From the NCBI RefSeq assembly GCF_900638685.1, contig NZ_LR134533.1, positions 62,001 through 126,000 on the forward strand: a stretch of DNA of 64,000 bases, written 5' to 3'. The translations under genes were made by a program, and so were the position numbers. This document shows positions 19,715 to 27,680 of this stretch, one piece after another (within the stretch, counting starts at the first letter, position 1; every line of letters begins with the position of its first letter). This DNA is from Neisseria weaveri (GTDB lineage Bacteria; Pseudomonadota; Gammaproteobacteria; Burkholderiales; Neisseriaceae). The notes under the pieces are model-generated. The model worked only from the letters and a program-made list of their open reading frames with translations. It searched no databases and was not told where the DNA came from.

Positions 19715-20016
19715 AAAAAACCTCAATATTTCTGTTTGATTGTAAGCGCCGAAACATTTTATTTATCAAAACGGACGGCTGTGTTTTTTCTCATGATCAT
19801 AAAATCTGCCGTATCCAAACCGGCAAATTGAAACAGCCCATGCGTCAATAAGCCGTTTGTAAAGCATTTAATATCAAACACTCAACTTAGTCAAGGTTTG
19901 TTAACTTAGGTTTAACGGTTTAATATGGCATAATATTTTTTATAGTCAACCGGCTGATTTTCATGGTGTGCGGCAAACTCCGCCAAAACAGGCCGTATGG
20001 ATATACACGAGTAAAA
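19715..20016. other. Non-coding region upstream of putP
   Basis: About 300 bp without a gene. It should carry the putP promoter on the minus strand, where a TTGACT with a weak TTAAAT 17 bases later is the best pair seen. On the plus strand a CATAAT at 19929 lies about 90 bases before a strong hairpin, but no matching -35 was found. Confidence 0.4.
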
Positions 20017-20065
20017 TAAAAAGGCCGTCTGAAAAACCTATATCGGATTTCAGACGGCCTTTTTT
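20017..20065. terminator. DUS-pair terminator after the SEC-C gene
   Basis: AAAAAGGCCGTCTGAAA and its complement form a 17-bp stem flanked by A and T runs, so it can end transcripts from both sides. It lies 20 bp after the minus-strand SEC-C gene. Confidence 0.85.
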
Positions 20066-20084
20066 GCATCGGATTAAAAAAGCA

Positions 20085-20744
20085 TTACTTACCGCAACAA
20101 GCCTTGTATTTTTTGCCGCTGCCGCATACGCAAGGATCATTCCTGCCGATTTTTTCCCCTTCCCGGCGAACGGTTTGCGGTTTGTTGATGATACTCTGCC
20201 AAAACCAGTAAATATCCAGCAGCGTATGCGGCAACTCGCCTTCCAGCATGGTGATTTCTTTTTCGGTGAGATTCAGCACGGCTTGGCCGTCTTCTTCATC
20301 GTCATAAATCCCGCCCAAGGCCATTACGGGATAAAACAAATCTTCAAAATCTTCGTTGTCCGCTTTTTCAAACCAGTCGGTCGGTACCACATCCAAAGCA
20401 TAAAGATAGGCATTGCACCAAGTATAAAAATCCGTATTGCCTTCGTCATCATCATAAAGATGCAGTTCGGGCAAGGCTTTTGCCGACAAGGCCGAGCGCA
20501 TGTCCGCCGCCCAGCTTAACACTAACTTTTCCACTTCCGCCGTTTCCGCTTCGTCAAACAGAGATTCGTCGCCCAACACCTCCGGCAGCCATTCCGCCGT
20601 GTTCAGCGCATCCGGACCGGACAGCAGTGCCATCATAAAGCCCTGCACTTCGTCGCAACGCATGGTATTGGCGGTTTCCGCTTTGGTATCGAGCAATTCG
20701 GCCAAACGCTGTTTGGATTTTTCGTCAAATGAATGTAATTGCAT
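20085..20744 (-). CDS. YecA-like UPF0149 protein with C-terminal SEC-C zinc motif
   Basis: 219 residues. The body is an acidic UPF0149/YecA-type domain ([18 protein letters not shown]). The last 20 residues are a SEC-C zinc-binding motif ([18 protein letters not shown]), like that at the end of SecA. Related proteins may bind ribosomes or SecYEG, but no firm role is assigned here. It stands alone, between putP and an rRNA/tRNA methyltransferase gene on the same strand. Confidence 0.85.
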   Translation of the reverse strand: MQLHSFDEKSKQRLAELLDTKAETANTMRCDEVQGFMMALLSGPDALNTAEWLPEVLGDESLFDEAETAEVEKLVLSWAADMRSALSAKALPELHLYDDDEGNTDFYTWCNAYLYALDVVPTDWFEKADNEDFEDLFYPVMALGGIYDDEEDGQAVLNLTEKEITMLEGELPHTLLDIYWFWQSIINKPQTVRREGEKIGRNDPCVCGSGKKYKACCGK

Positions 20745-20787
20745 AGTGGTTTCCTGATAATGTATTGAATATTCCGATTAACACTTA

Positions 20788-20812
20788 AGGCCGTCTGAAA
20801 TTCAGACGGCCT
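20788..20812. repeat. Perfect 25-bp DUS palindrome
   Basis: AGGCCGTCTGAA and its complement around one base. It follows the methyltransferase gene on the minus strand and may terminate it, although no T run follows. Confidence 0.65.
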
Positions 20813-20818
20813 GATTAA

Positions 20819-21604
20819 TTAAGCCTGCAGACGTTGGCGCATTTGCTCAAACAAGCATACCGTCGCCGCCATCGCCACATTTAAAGACTCGGTCGCGCCA
20901 AGCATGGGGATTTTCACGCAGCCGTCCACCGCCGACAACATAGCTTGGCCGACGCCGCTGCCTTCATTGCCGAACACCCAAGCGGCGGGCTGCTGCAAAT
21001 CCATTTCATATAAATTGAAATTATTGTGCTCGCTTAACGCAGTAGCCCAAACTTTATCGGTATACATTTTACGCCACTCGGATAAATCGACGCGGGTAAA
21101 CAGTTTCAGCAAAAAATGCGCCCCCATGCCCGAACGCAAAACTTTCGGCGACCACACATCGGCGCTATCGGCACTCAAAACCATCTGTTGGATACCGGCC
21201 GCCGCCGCGCTGCGTAAAACCGTTCCGACATTGCCCGGGTCCTGCACCTTATCCAATACCACGCAATCACCGCTTGCCGGCAGGCTTTCCTGCTGCGGAA
21301 TCCGGATCAGCGTCATTACTTCTTCAGCCTCCGTCAAACTGGTGATTTTCGACAAAGCGGCATCGCCGACAACGGTAATCAAATTGTCCGGCAATTCGGC
21401 ACGCAATGCTGAAATTTCATGAATATTTAATTTGGATTGGGGAATGTAAACCTGTAAAGGCTGAAAACCGTTTTGCAGGTAAACCTGTAAAAGATGCACG
21501 CCTTCCAATACGGTTTGCCCGTATTCTTTGCGTGCTTTGGCTTGAGAAAGCAGCTTGGCCAAATGCTTCAGCTGCTCGTTGTGTGCGGAAGTAATCTGTT
21601 TCAT
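20819..21604 (-). CDS. TrmH/SpoU family RNA 2'-O-methyltransferase
   Basis: 261 residues from the ATG at 21604. The C-terminal SPOUT domain shows all three motifs: QDPGNVGTVLRSA, FGNEGSG and IPMLGATESLNVAMAAT. The N-terminal part is a substrate-binding domain of the RlmB type. It methylates a ribose in rRNA or tRNA, and the exact target cannot be told. The longer frame upstream runs through a DUS and is unlikely to be coding. A -10 TATAAT lies only seven bases before this ATG, which suggests a leaderless mRNA. Confidence 0.88.
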   Translation of the reverse strand: MKQITSAHNEQLKHLAKLLSQAKARKEYGQTVLEGVHLLQVYLQNGFQPLQVYIPQSKLNIHEISALRAELPDNLITVVGDAALSKITSLTEAEEVMTLIRIPQQESLPASGDCVVLDKVQDPGNVGTVLRSAAAAGIQQMVLSADSADVWSPKVLRSGMGAHFLLKLFTRVDLSEWRKMYTDKVWATALSEHNNFNLYEMDLQQPAAWVFGNEGSGVGQAMLSAVDGCVKIPMLGATESLNVAMAATVCLFEQMRQRLQA

Positions 21605-21611
21605 AAGCGCT

Positions 21612-21617
21612 ATTATA
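21612..21617 (-). promoter_or_regulatory. -10 TATAAT directly before the TrmH-type gene
   Basis: A perfect -10 hexamer on the minus strand ends seven bases before the ATG at 21604, with a CATACA -35 candidate 17 bases further up. The spacer consists mostly of one DUS. The start of transcription would coincide with the start codon. Confidence 0.5.
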
Positions 21618-21698
21618 GCTTTCAGACGGCCTTTTGTATGCAGCGTTATCCGGAGGCCGTCTGAAAATAGCGGAAACATTTATATTGATTAAAAATGA

Positions 21699-21704
21699 TA
21701 TAAT
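21699..21704 (+). promoter_or_regulatory. -10 element of uvrA
   Basis: TATAAT about 42 bases before the uvrA ATG. The -35 side is AT-rich with no clear match. No SOS (LexA) box of the CTG-N10-CAG kind was seen. Confidence 0.4.
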
Positions 21705-21745
21705 GCACGGTTCATTTAATATATTTTTCAAGCAGTCAGGCCATC

Positions 21746-24580
21746 ATGAGCAAGCAAGACAACGACACCATCCGCATCCGCGGCGCACGCACCCATAATC
21801 TGAAAAACGTCGATCTCGACATTCCCCGCCACAAGCTCGTGGTGGTAACCGGTTTGTCGGGCAGCGGCAAATCCTCGCTCGCGTTCGACACGCTCTATGC
21901 CGAAGGCCAGCGCCGTTATGTGGAAAGCCTTTCCGCTTATGCGCGCCAGTTTTTGCAGATGATGGATAAGCCCGATGTCGATTTGATCGAAGGCTTGTCG
22001 CCCGCCATTTCAATCGAACAAAAGTCCACCAGCCACAACCCGCGCTCCACCGTCGGCACCGTTACCGAAATCCACGATTATCTTCGCCTTCTGTATGCCC
22101 GCGTCGGCACGCCGCATTGCCCCGAACACGATTTGCCTTTGAGCAGCCAAACCGTTTCGCAAATGGTGGATGCCGTCTTAAAACTGCCTGAAGACACCCG
22201 CGTGATGATCCTCGCCCCCGCCGTGCGCGAACGCAAAGGCGAATTTGTCGATTTCTTTGCCGACTTGCAGGCGCAGGGCTTTGCCCGCGTGCGCGTGGAC
22301 GGCGAAGTCTATCAGCTCGACGAAGTGCCCAAGCTCGAAAAAAACATCAAGCACAATATCGACGTGGTCATCGACCGCGTGAAAGTGAAAGCCGACATCA
22401 AACAGCGGCTGGCCGAAAGTTTTGAAACCGCCCTGCGCCACGGCGGCGAACGCGCACTGGCAATGGAAATGGACAGCGGCGAAGAACATTGGTTTTCCTC
22501 GCAATTCGCCTGCCCCGTGTGTTCATACAGCCTGCCCGAACTCGAACCGCGCCTGTTTTCCTTCAACAACCCCGTCGGTGCCTGCCCCACCTGCGACGGC
22601 TTGGGCAATATGAATTTCTTCGACCCCGAGCGCGTGGTCATGCACCCCGAGCTTTCCTTGGCCGCCGGTGCGATTAAAGGTTGGGACAAACGCAACCAGT
22701 TTTACTTTCAAATGATTCAATCGCTGGCCGCACATTACGGCTTCGATGTCGACACCCCATTTGAAGGGCTGCCTGAAAAAGTAAAAAAAGTGATTTTGCA
22801 CGGCTCCGGCAAAGACGTTATCGACTTCCGCTACCTTTCCGAAAAAGGCACCACCTTCAACCGCAGCCACGCTTTTGAAGGCATCATCCCCAATCTCGAA
22901 CGCCGTTTCCGCGAAACCGATTCCAACACCGTGCGCGAAGAGTTGTTGCAATACCAAAGCCACCGCGCCTGCCCGAGCTGCGGCGGCGCACGTTTGCGCA
23001 AAGAGGCGCGTTATGTTTATGTGGGCAAACAGCCGCTGCACGAAATTTCCGCATGGCCGCTCACCCAAACGCACCAATTTTTTGAAACCCTCGATTTGGA
23101 AGGCAACAAAAAACACATCGCCGAAAAAATCCTCAAAGAAATCACCGAGCGCTTGGGCTTTCTGATTAACGTCGGCCTCGATTATCTGAATCTCAGCCGC
23201 AGCGCCGAAACCCTTTCCGGCGGCGAAGCCCAGCGCATCCGCCTCGCTAGCCAAATCGGCAGCGGCCTCACCGGCGTGATGTACGTGTTGGACGAACCCT
23301 CCATCGGCCTGCACCAGCGCGACAACGACCGCCTGCTCGCCACCCTCAAACGCCTGCGCGACCTCGGCAACAGCGTCATCGTGGTCGAACACGACGAAGA
23401 TGCCATCCGCGAAGCCGATTTCGTGATCGACATGGGCCCCGGCGCGGGCGAACACGGCGGCAACGTTATCATCGCCGACACCCCCGACAAAGTCTCCGCC
23501 TGCACCGATTCCGTTACCGGCCAATACCTCAGCGGCAAAAAAGCCATTGCCGTGCCGTCTGAAAGAACGCCCGTCAACCCCAAAAGAATGCTGGTGCTCA
23601 AAGGCGCACGCGGCAATAATCTCAAAAACGTTACCCTCGAGCTGCCTTTAGGTTTGATTACCTGCATCACCGGCGTATCCGGCAGCGGCAAATCCACCCT
23701 GATTAACGACACCCTCGCCAAAATCACCGCCCGCGAACTCAACCGCGCTCACGAAGAACCCGCGCCCTACGACAACATCACCGGCCTCGAACACCTCGAC
23801 AAAGTCATCAACGTTGACCAATCCCCCATCGGCCGCACGCCCCGCTCCAACCCCGCCACCTACACCGGCCTCTTTACTCCCATCCGCGAACTCTTCGCCG
23901 GCGTACCGCTTGCCCGCGAACGCGGCTACAACGTCGGCCGCTTCTCGTTCAACGTCAAAGGCGGCCGCTGCGAAGCCTGCCAAGGCGACGGCGTAATCAA
24001 AGTAGAAATGCACTTCCTGCCCGACGTTTACGTGCCCTGCGAAGTGTGCCACGGCAAACGCTACAACCGCGAAACCCTCGAAGTGCAATACAAAGGCAAA
24101 AACATCAGCCAAGTGCTCGACATGACCGTAGAAGAAGCCCGCGAATTCTTCGACGCCGTGCCCACCGTATCCCGCAAACTGCAAACCCTGATGGACGTAG
24201 GCTTAGGCTACATCCGCCTCGGCCAATCCGCCACCACCCTCTCCGGCGGCGAAGCCCAACGCGTCAAACTCGCCCTCGAACTCTCCAAACGCGACACCGG
24301 CCGCACCCTCTACATCCTAGACGAACCCACCACCGGCCTGCACTTCGCCGACATCGCCCTGCTGCTGGAAGTAATCGGCCGTCTGAAAGGCAAAGGCAAC
24401 TCGATTGTGATTATCGAGCATAATTTAGATGTGATTAAAACGGCGGATTATATTGTTGACTTGGGGCCGGAAGGCGGTGATGGAGGGGGGCGGATTATTG
24501 CTTGCGGAGCGCCTGAAAGCGTTGTAAAAATGGAAAAAATTAGTCATACTGCAAAATATTTGAAACAGGTTTTAAAATAA
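21746..24580 (+). CDS. uvrA: Excinuclease ABC subunit A
   Basis: 944 residues, full length. Two ABC ATPase modules are present: Walker [10 protein letters not shown] (residues 36-44) and GVSGSGKST, with signatures [12 protein letters not shown] and [12 protein letters not shown]. CxxC zinc pairs occur in CPVCSYS/CPTCDG and [14 protein letters not shown]. It recognises bulky DNA damage and loads UvrB. The gene is GC-rich with C-ending codons up to about 24380. The last 60 codons, after an in-gene DUS at 24377-24388, switch to AT-rich codons like the next gene, which suggests a recombination joint. Confidence 0.97.
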   Translation: MSKQDNDTIRIRGARTHNLKNVDLDIPRHKLVVVTGLSGSGKSSLAFDTLYAEGQRRYVESLSAYARQFLQMMDKPDVDLIEGLSPAISIEQKSTSHNPRSTVGTVTEIHDYLRLLYARVGTPHCPEHDLPLSSQTVSQMVDAVLKLPEDTRVMILAPAVRERKGEFVDFFADLQAQGFARVRVDGEVYQLDEVPKLEKNIKHNIDVVIDRVKVKADIKQRLAESFETALRHGGERALAMEMDSGEEHWFSSQFACPVCSYSLPELEPRLFSFNNPVGACPTCDGLGNMNFFDPERVVMHPELSLAAGAIKGWDKRNQFYFQMIQSLAAHYGFDVDTPFEGLPEKVKKVILHGSGKDVIDFRYLSEKGTTFNRSHAFEGIIPNLERRFRETDSNTVREELLQYQSHRACPSCGGARLRKEARYVYVGKQPLHEISAWPLTQTHQFFETLDLEGNKKHIAEKILKEITERLGFLINVGLDYLNLSRSAETLSGGEAQRIRLASQIGSGLTGVMYVLDEPSIGLHQRDNDRLLATLKRLRDLGNSVIVVEHDEDAIREADFVIDMGPGAGEHGGNVIIADTPDKVSACTDSVTGQYLSGKKAIAVPSERTPVNPKRMLVLKGARGNNLKNVTLELPLGLITCITGVSGSGKSTLINDTLAKITARELNRAHEEPAPYDNITGLEHLDKVINVDQSPIGRTPRSNPATYTGLFTPIRELFAGVPLARERGYNVGRFSFNVKGGRCEACQGDGVIKVEMHFLPDVYVPCEVCHGKRYNRETLEVQYKGKNISQVLDMTVEEAREFFDAVPTVSRKLQTLMDVGLGYIRLGQSATTLSGGEAQRVKLALELSKRDTGRTLYILDEPTTGLHFADIALLLEVIGRLKGKGNSIVIIEHNLDVIKTADYIVDLGPEGGDGGGRIIACGAPESVVKMEKISHTAKYLKQVLK

Positions 24581-24608
24581 TTTTAAGAAACTAAATTAGA
24601 GTTTTGAT

Positions 24609-26750
24609 ATGAAATTTCCACAATATATTGAAGGTTATGGTATTTGGTACTCTTCTCTTTTAGAGGAAATTAAAAAGAAAACTATAGAACCATTACAACC
24701 TATCTTTGAAGCTTTTACTAATGCTTTAGAATCTATCCGCATTTTAAATTCCCAAAATTTATCTAATAATATCAAAGATTCTGAAATAATTATTTCCGTA
24801 TATTTAATTAGTGAATTATTTTCTCAAGAAAATAAAAAATATGATTTTCAAAAAATTGTTATTGAAGACACTGGTATTGGCTTTAATGATACCGAGTGGA
24901 ATAGATTTATTACACTAAAAGACAATAGGAAAAATTTTAATAACAAAGGGACTGGCCGTATTCAATTTCTTCATTTTTTTGAAAAAACTAAAATTATTAG
25001 CCAATATCAAGAGGGGGATTATTTCTACGAAAGAGCAATTACCTTATCCAAAAATAAAGAGTTTTTAGATAAAAATGCTATTATCCGCTTAGATCGGCAA
25101 GAAAAAATTGATAAAATTCATTCTACAGGCAGTCAAATAATTTTTGAAAATCCATTAACAGATAAAGATAGAGAGAATTATAGTAAACTGAATTCAGATT
25201 CTCTTAAAAAATATTTAATTCATCATTATTTAGCATGGTTTTGTGAAAATAGAGACAATTTACCTAAAATTGTAATAAAAATATTTCATGACGATAAAGT
25301 AGTTGGTACAAACTCTATTTGTACAAATGACATACCAGAGCCTGATAAATCATCCAATATACAAGTATTTTATCGTAAATTAAATACAAGAGATCTAGAT
25401 AGAACTCTCCGTAGTGAAGAAATCACGCTTAGAATATTTAAAATCTCAGATAAGGATCTAGTGCAAAACCAATTATACTTAACAAGCAAAGGGGAGATTG
25501 CTCAAAGTATTGATTTTAATTCTTTAAGTCCCAAAGAATCAATTAAAGGCAATAGATTTCTATGTTTATTATCAAGTTCATATATTGACGAAAGGGATAG
25601 TGATGTTCGCGGTAATATCTGTATCCCATCCCTTAATGAATTAAAGAAGAATTCATCTTCTGAATTATTTTATGATGAAGCTATTGTATTAGATGATATT
25701 GAATATGAAGCCAATAGGACACTACGTCGTTTATACCCCGAAATAATTGAATTGAGACAGAAACAAGCCAAAAATTTAGAGAAATTAAAAAAAATGTTTT
25801 TGTTAAATCAACGTACACTAGACAAATTAAAAGGTAAAATTGACGTTAACTCAACAGATGAAGAAATTTTAAAAAAAGTTTACCAAGCTGATGCTGAAAT
25901 TATTGCTGAAAAAGATGCTGAGTTGAAAAAAGTTGTAGAACAAGTAGAACATTTAAATCCTAAAGATAAGCATTATCAAGATATACTTCTTCGCACTATA
26001 GATGATTTTGTAAAAACCGTTCCTTTACAAAATAGGACCGCATTAACTCAATATGTAGCGAGAAGAAAATTAGTTATTGATATTTTTCAAAAAATACTTG
26101 ATAAGGAATTAGACAATCTAAAAAACAATGGTAGGATTGATGAAGATTTATTACATAATTTAATTTTTCAACAATCATCAAATGATACCGAAAATAGTGA
26201 TTTATGGTTAATAAATGAAGACTTTATATATTTCAAAGGAACTTCTGAAATCAAGTTAGAAAATATTACTATTGACCAAAAACGGATTTTCAAAAAAAAT
26301 TTTTCTAAAAAAGAACAAGAAATTCTTAATGAAAATAATAAAAACAGATTAATTAAGCGGCCAGATATTTTACTTTTTCCAGAGGAAGGTAAATGTATTA
26401 TTATTGAATTCAAAGCTCCTGATGTTGATGTATCTGACTATTTGGCTCAAATTAATAAATATGCTGGTTTAATTAGGAATTTTACTGAAGATGAATTTCA
26501 AATTACCACTTTTTATGGTTATTTAATTGGTGAAGATATTAGTGCAACAGATATTAGAATGGCTGATTCTGATTTTGTTCATTCTTACCACCTTGATTTT
26601 TGGTTTAGAGCGTCTAAAATTGTTCCATCTTTTTTTGATGACAGAAGAGATGGAAATATTTATACAGAAATAATTAAATTTTCAACATTATTAGAGCGCG
26701 CTAAATTAAGAAATAAAATTTTTATCAGTAAATTAGACAATTTAAATTAA
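24609..26750 (+). CDS. GHKL (MORC/MutL-like) ATPase fused to a PD-(D/E)XK-type nuclease; candidate defence gene
   Basis: 713 residues; I do not recognise a named family. The N-terminus has the three GHKL ATP-site boxes: N-box FEAFTNALES (Glu34, Asn38), G1 box EDTGIGF (Asp87, Gly89, Gly91) and G2 box NNKGTGRIQF (Gly114, Gly116). A middle region around residues 370-460 is Lys/Glu-rich and helical. The C-terminus has a nuclease core: RPDILLF (Asp586), IIIEFKAP (Glu600, Lys602) and QINKYAGL (Gln614). An ATP-gated DNA-cutting enzyme, perhaps anti-phage, is inferred. The gene is far AT-richer than its neighbours, starts 28 bp after uvrA and ends directly at a long repeat, all signs of transfer. Confidence 0.75.
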   Translation: MKFPQYIEGYGIWYSSLLEEIKKKTIEPLQPIFEAFTNALESIRILNSQNLSNNIKDSEIIISVYLISELFSQENKKYDFQKIVIEDTGIGFNDTEWNRFITLKDNRKNFNNKGTGRIQFLHFFEKTKIISQYQEGDYFYERAITLSKNKEFLDKNAIIRLDRQEKIDKIHSTGSQIIFENPLTDKDRENYSKLNSDSLKKYLIHHYLAWFCENRDNLPKIVIKIFHDDKVVGTNSICTNDIPEPDKSSNIQVFYRKLNTRDLDRTLRSEEITLRIFKISDKDLVQNQLYLTSKGEIAQSIDFNSLSPKESIKGNRFLCLLSSSYIDERDSDVRGNICIPSLNELKKNSSSELFYDEAIVLDDIEYEANRTLRRLYPEIIELRQKQAKNLEKLKKMFLLNQRTLDKLKGKIDVNSTDEEILKKVYQADAEIIAEKDAELKKVVEQVEHLNPKDKHYQDILLRTIDDFVKTVPLQNRTALTQYVARRKLVIDIFQKILDKELDNLKNNGRIDEDLLHNLIFQQSSNDTENSDLWLINEDFIYFKGTSEIKLENITIDQKRIFKKNFSKKEQEILNENNKNRLIKRPDILLFPEEGKCIIIEFKAPDVDVSDYLAQINKYAGLIRNFTEDEFQITTFYGYLIGEDISATDIRMADSDFVHSYHLDFWFRASKIVPSFFDDRRDGNIYTEIIKFSTLLERAKLRNKIFISKLDNLN

Positions 26751-26848
26751 GCAAGCCGCAGCCTGTATAAAACCTAAATCCCATGCGTAGGGTGTGTGCG
26801 GTACGCACGCACGCGTCATTCGGGCTTCTGTTCCAATGCCGTCTGAAA
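26751..26848 (+). repeat. Long repeat, copy A (about 98 bp)
   Basis: It starts right after the stop codon of the GHKL-nuclease gene and ends in an ATGCCGTCTGAAA uptake sequence. It is about 90% identical to copy B at 27119-27212, allowing one four-base gap (an extra CGCA). The core GTAGGGTGTGTG...ACGCACGC is partly self-complementary. Confidence 0.85.
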
Positions 26849-26869
26849 CTTTCTTTTCAGACGGCATTG
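26834..26869. terminator. AT-form DUS hairpin after the GHKL-nuclease gene
   Basis: CAATGCCGTCTGAAA pairs with its complement across six bases and is followed by a TTTTGT tail. It is a good terminator for the GHKL-nuclease gene and overlaps the end of repeat copy A. Confidence 0.8.
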
Positions 26870-26937
26870 TTTTGTACATAAATAATGTGGCGTGATTTTA
26901 AAATCTTTGTAGCCGATATACGCTGTTCCATTCAAAA

Positions 26938-26975
26938 CCGCGTGCGTGGCTGCGCCACACACCCTACCGATGGGT
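26938..26975 (-). repeat. Inverted, diverged third copy of the repeat core
   Basis: Read on the minus strand this stretch gives CCCATCGGTAGGGTGTGTGG followed by ...CCACGCACGCGGT. It resembles the core of copies A and B in opposite orientation and contains a GTGGC/GCCAC hairpin. Confidence 0.6.
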
Positions 26976-27004
26976 TAACGTTTTGCTGTTTCAAACCTAG
27001 ATCC

Positions 27005-27105
27005 GTAGGTCGGATTCTCGAATCCGACTTATCCCCCTGATATATCTCGGTATCACAGCATATCCTTATTTTGTCGGATACAAGTATCCGACCTACCAAG
27101 CTGTT
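27005..27105. repeat. Two REP-like palindromes (GTCGGAT...ATCCGAC)
   Basis: GTCGGATTCTCGAATCCGAC at 27009-27028 and GTCGGATACAAGTATCCGAC at 27073-27092 are near-perfect palindromes facing each other, each joined to GTAGG or CCTAC. Similar short palindromic units are dispersed in many bacterial genomes. Confidence 0.65.
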
Positions 27106-27118
27106 TGAATTTTCAAAA

Positions 27119-27212
27119 GCAAGCCGTAGCCTGTACAAAAGCTAAATCCTATGCGTAGGGTGTGTGGAGTACGCACGCGTTGTTCGGGCTTCTGTGCCAA
27201 TGCCGTCTGAAA
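27119..27212 (+). repeat. Long repeat, copy B (about 94 bp)
   Basis: Direct repeat of copy A, ending in ATGCCGTCTGAAA next to the trxA terminator. Together the two copies bracket a 270-bp segment that contains the inverted copy and the palindromes. The 26751-27262 interval holds no supportable gene. Confidence 0.85.
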
Positions 27213-27248
27213 AAAAAGGCCGTCTGAAATTTTCAGACGGCCTTTTTT
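27212..27248 (-). terminator. Terminator of trxA (DUS pair with U-tail)
   Basis: AAAAAAGGCCGTCTGAAA and its complement form an 18-bp near-perfect stem with T runs in both directions, 15 bp after the trxA stop. Confidence 0.9.
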
Positions 27249-27262
27249 ATCTTTATGCCCGA

Positions 27263-27592
27263 TTACAGCGAAGCATTGATAAACGCTACCAATTGACCTT
27301 TGGCCAATGCGCCTACTTTGGTAGCCACGTTTTGACCGTCTTTGAAAATCATCAAAGTCGGAATGCCGCGTACGCCGAATTGAGCCGGAGATTGGTCGTT
27401 TTCGTCAATATTAACTTTAACCACTTTCAGACGGCCTTCAAATTCGGCGGCCACTTCGTCCAAAATCGGGGCGATCATTTTGCAGGGGCCGCACCACGGT
27501 GCCCAAAAGTCCAACAATACGGGTACGTCTGATTTCAAAACGTCTTGCTCGAAAGTCGCGTCGGTGGCGTGTACGATTAAATTGCTGCTCAT
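27263..27592 (-). CDS. trxA: Thioredoxin
   Basis: 109 residues with the thioredoxin active site [10 protein letters not shown] (Cys34, Cys37), the conserved Pro loop RGIPTLMIF and the [11 protein letters not shown] end. It is the general cytoplasmic dithiol reductant. AAGGA lies eight bases before the ATG. It follows yejF on the same strand but has a promoter of its own (27652-27680). A DUS is used as coding sequence (EGRLKVVK). Confidence 0.97.
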   Translation of the reverse strand: MSSNLIVHATDATFEQDVLKSDVPVLLDFWAPWCGPCKMIAPILDEVAAEFEGRLKVVKVNIDENDQSPAQFGVRGIPTLMIFKDGQNVATKVGALAKGQLVAFINASL

Positions 27593-27651
27593 AATTCTTT
27601 TCCTTATTGAAGTCGCGGATGTGAGGTGAAATAAATTTCATCGTTTGCCCT

Positions 27652-27680
27652 AGAATAGGGGCATCCGGCAGAAATTTCAA
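27652..27680 (-). promoter_or_regulatory. Sigma70 promoter of trxA
   Basis: TTGAAA and TATTCT on the minus strand with 17-base spacing, about 60 bases before the ATG. The -35 overlaps the stop codon of yejF. Confidence 0.6.

Noticed and set aside
19929..20065. Possible small RNA between a CATAAT element and the strong hairpin near 20040
   Set aside because: No -35 at proper distance was found, and the hairpin is fully explained as the terminator of the minus-strand SEC-C gene.
22523..23524. 333-codon open frame antisense to uvrA
   Set aside because: It is a shadow of the strongly GC3-biased uvrA codons, with low-complexity Ala/Val/Phe composition and no domain.
26932..27138. Small minus-strand open frame inside the repeat cluster
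   Set aside because: It runs through the palindromes and the inverted repeat, has no ribosome site and no recognisable domain.
26751..27262. CRISPR array or insertion sequence in the repeat cluster
   Set aside because: There are only two full direct copies, no regular spacing, and no transposase or cas gene nearby.
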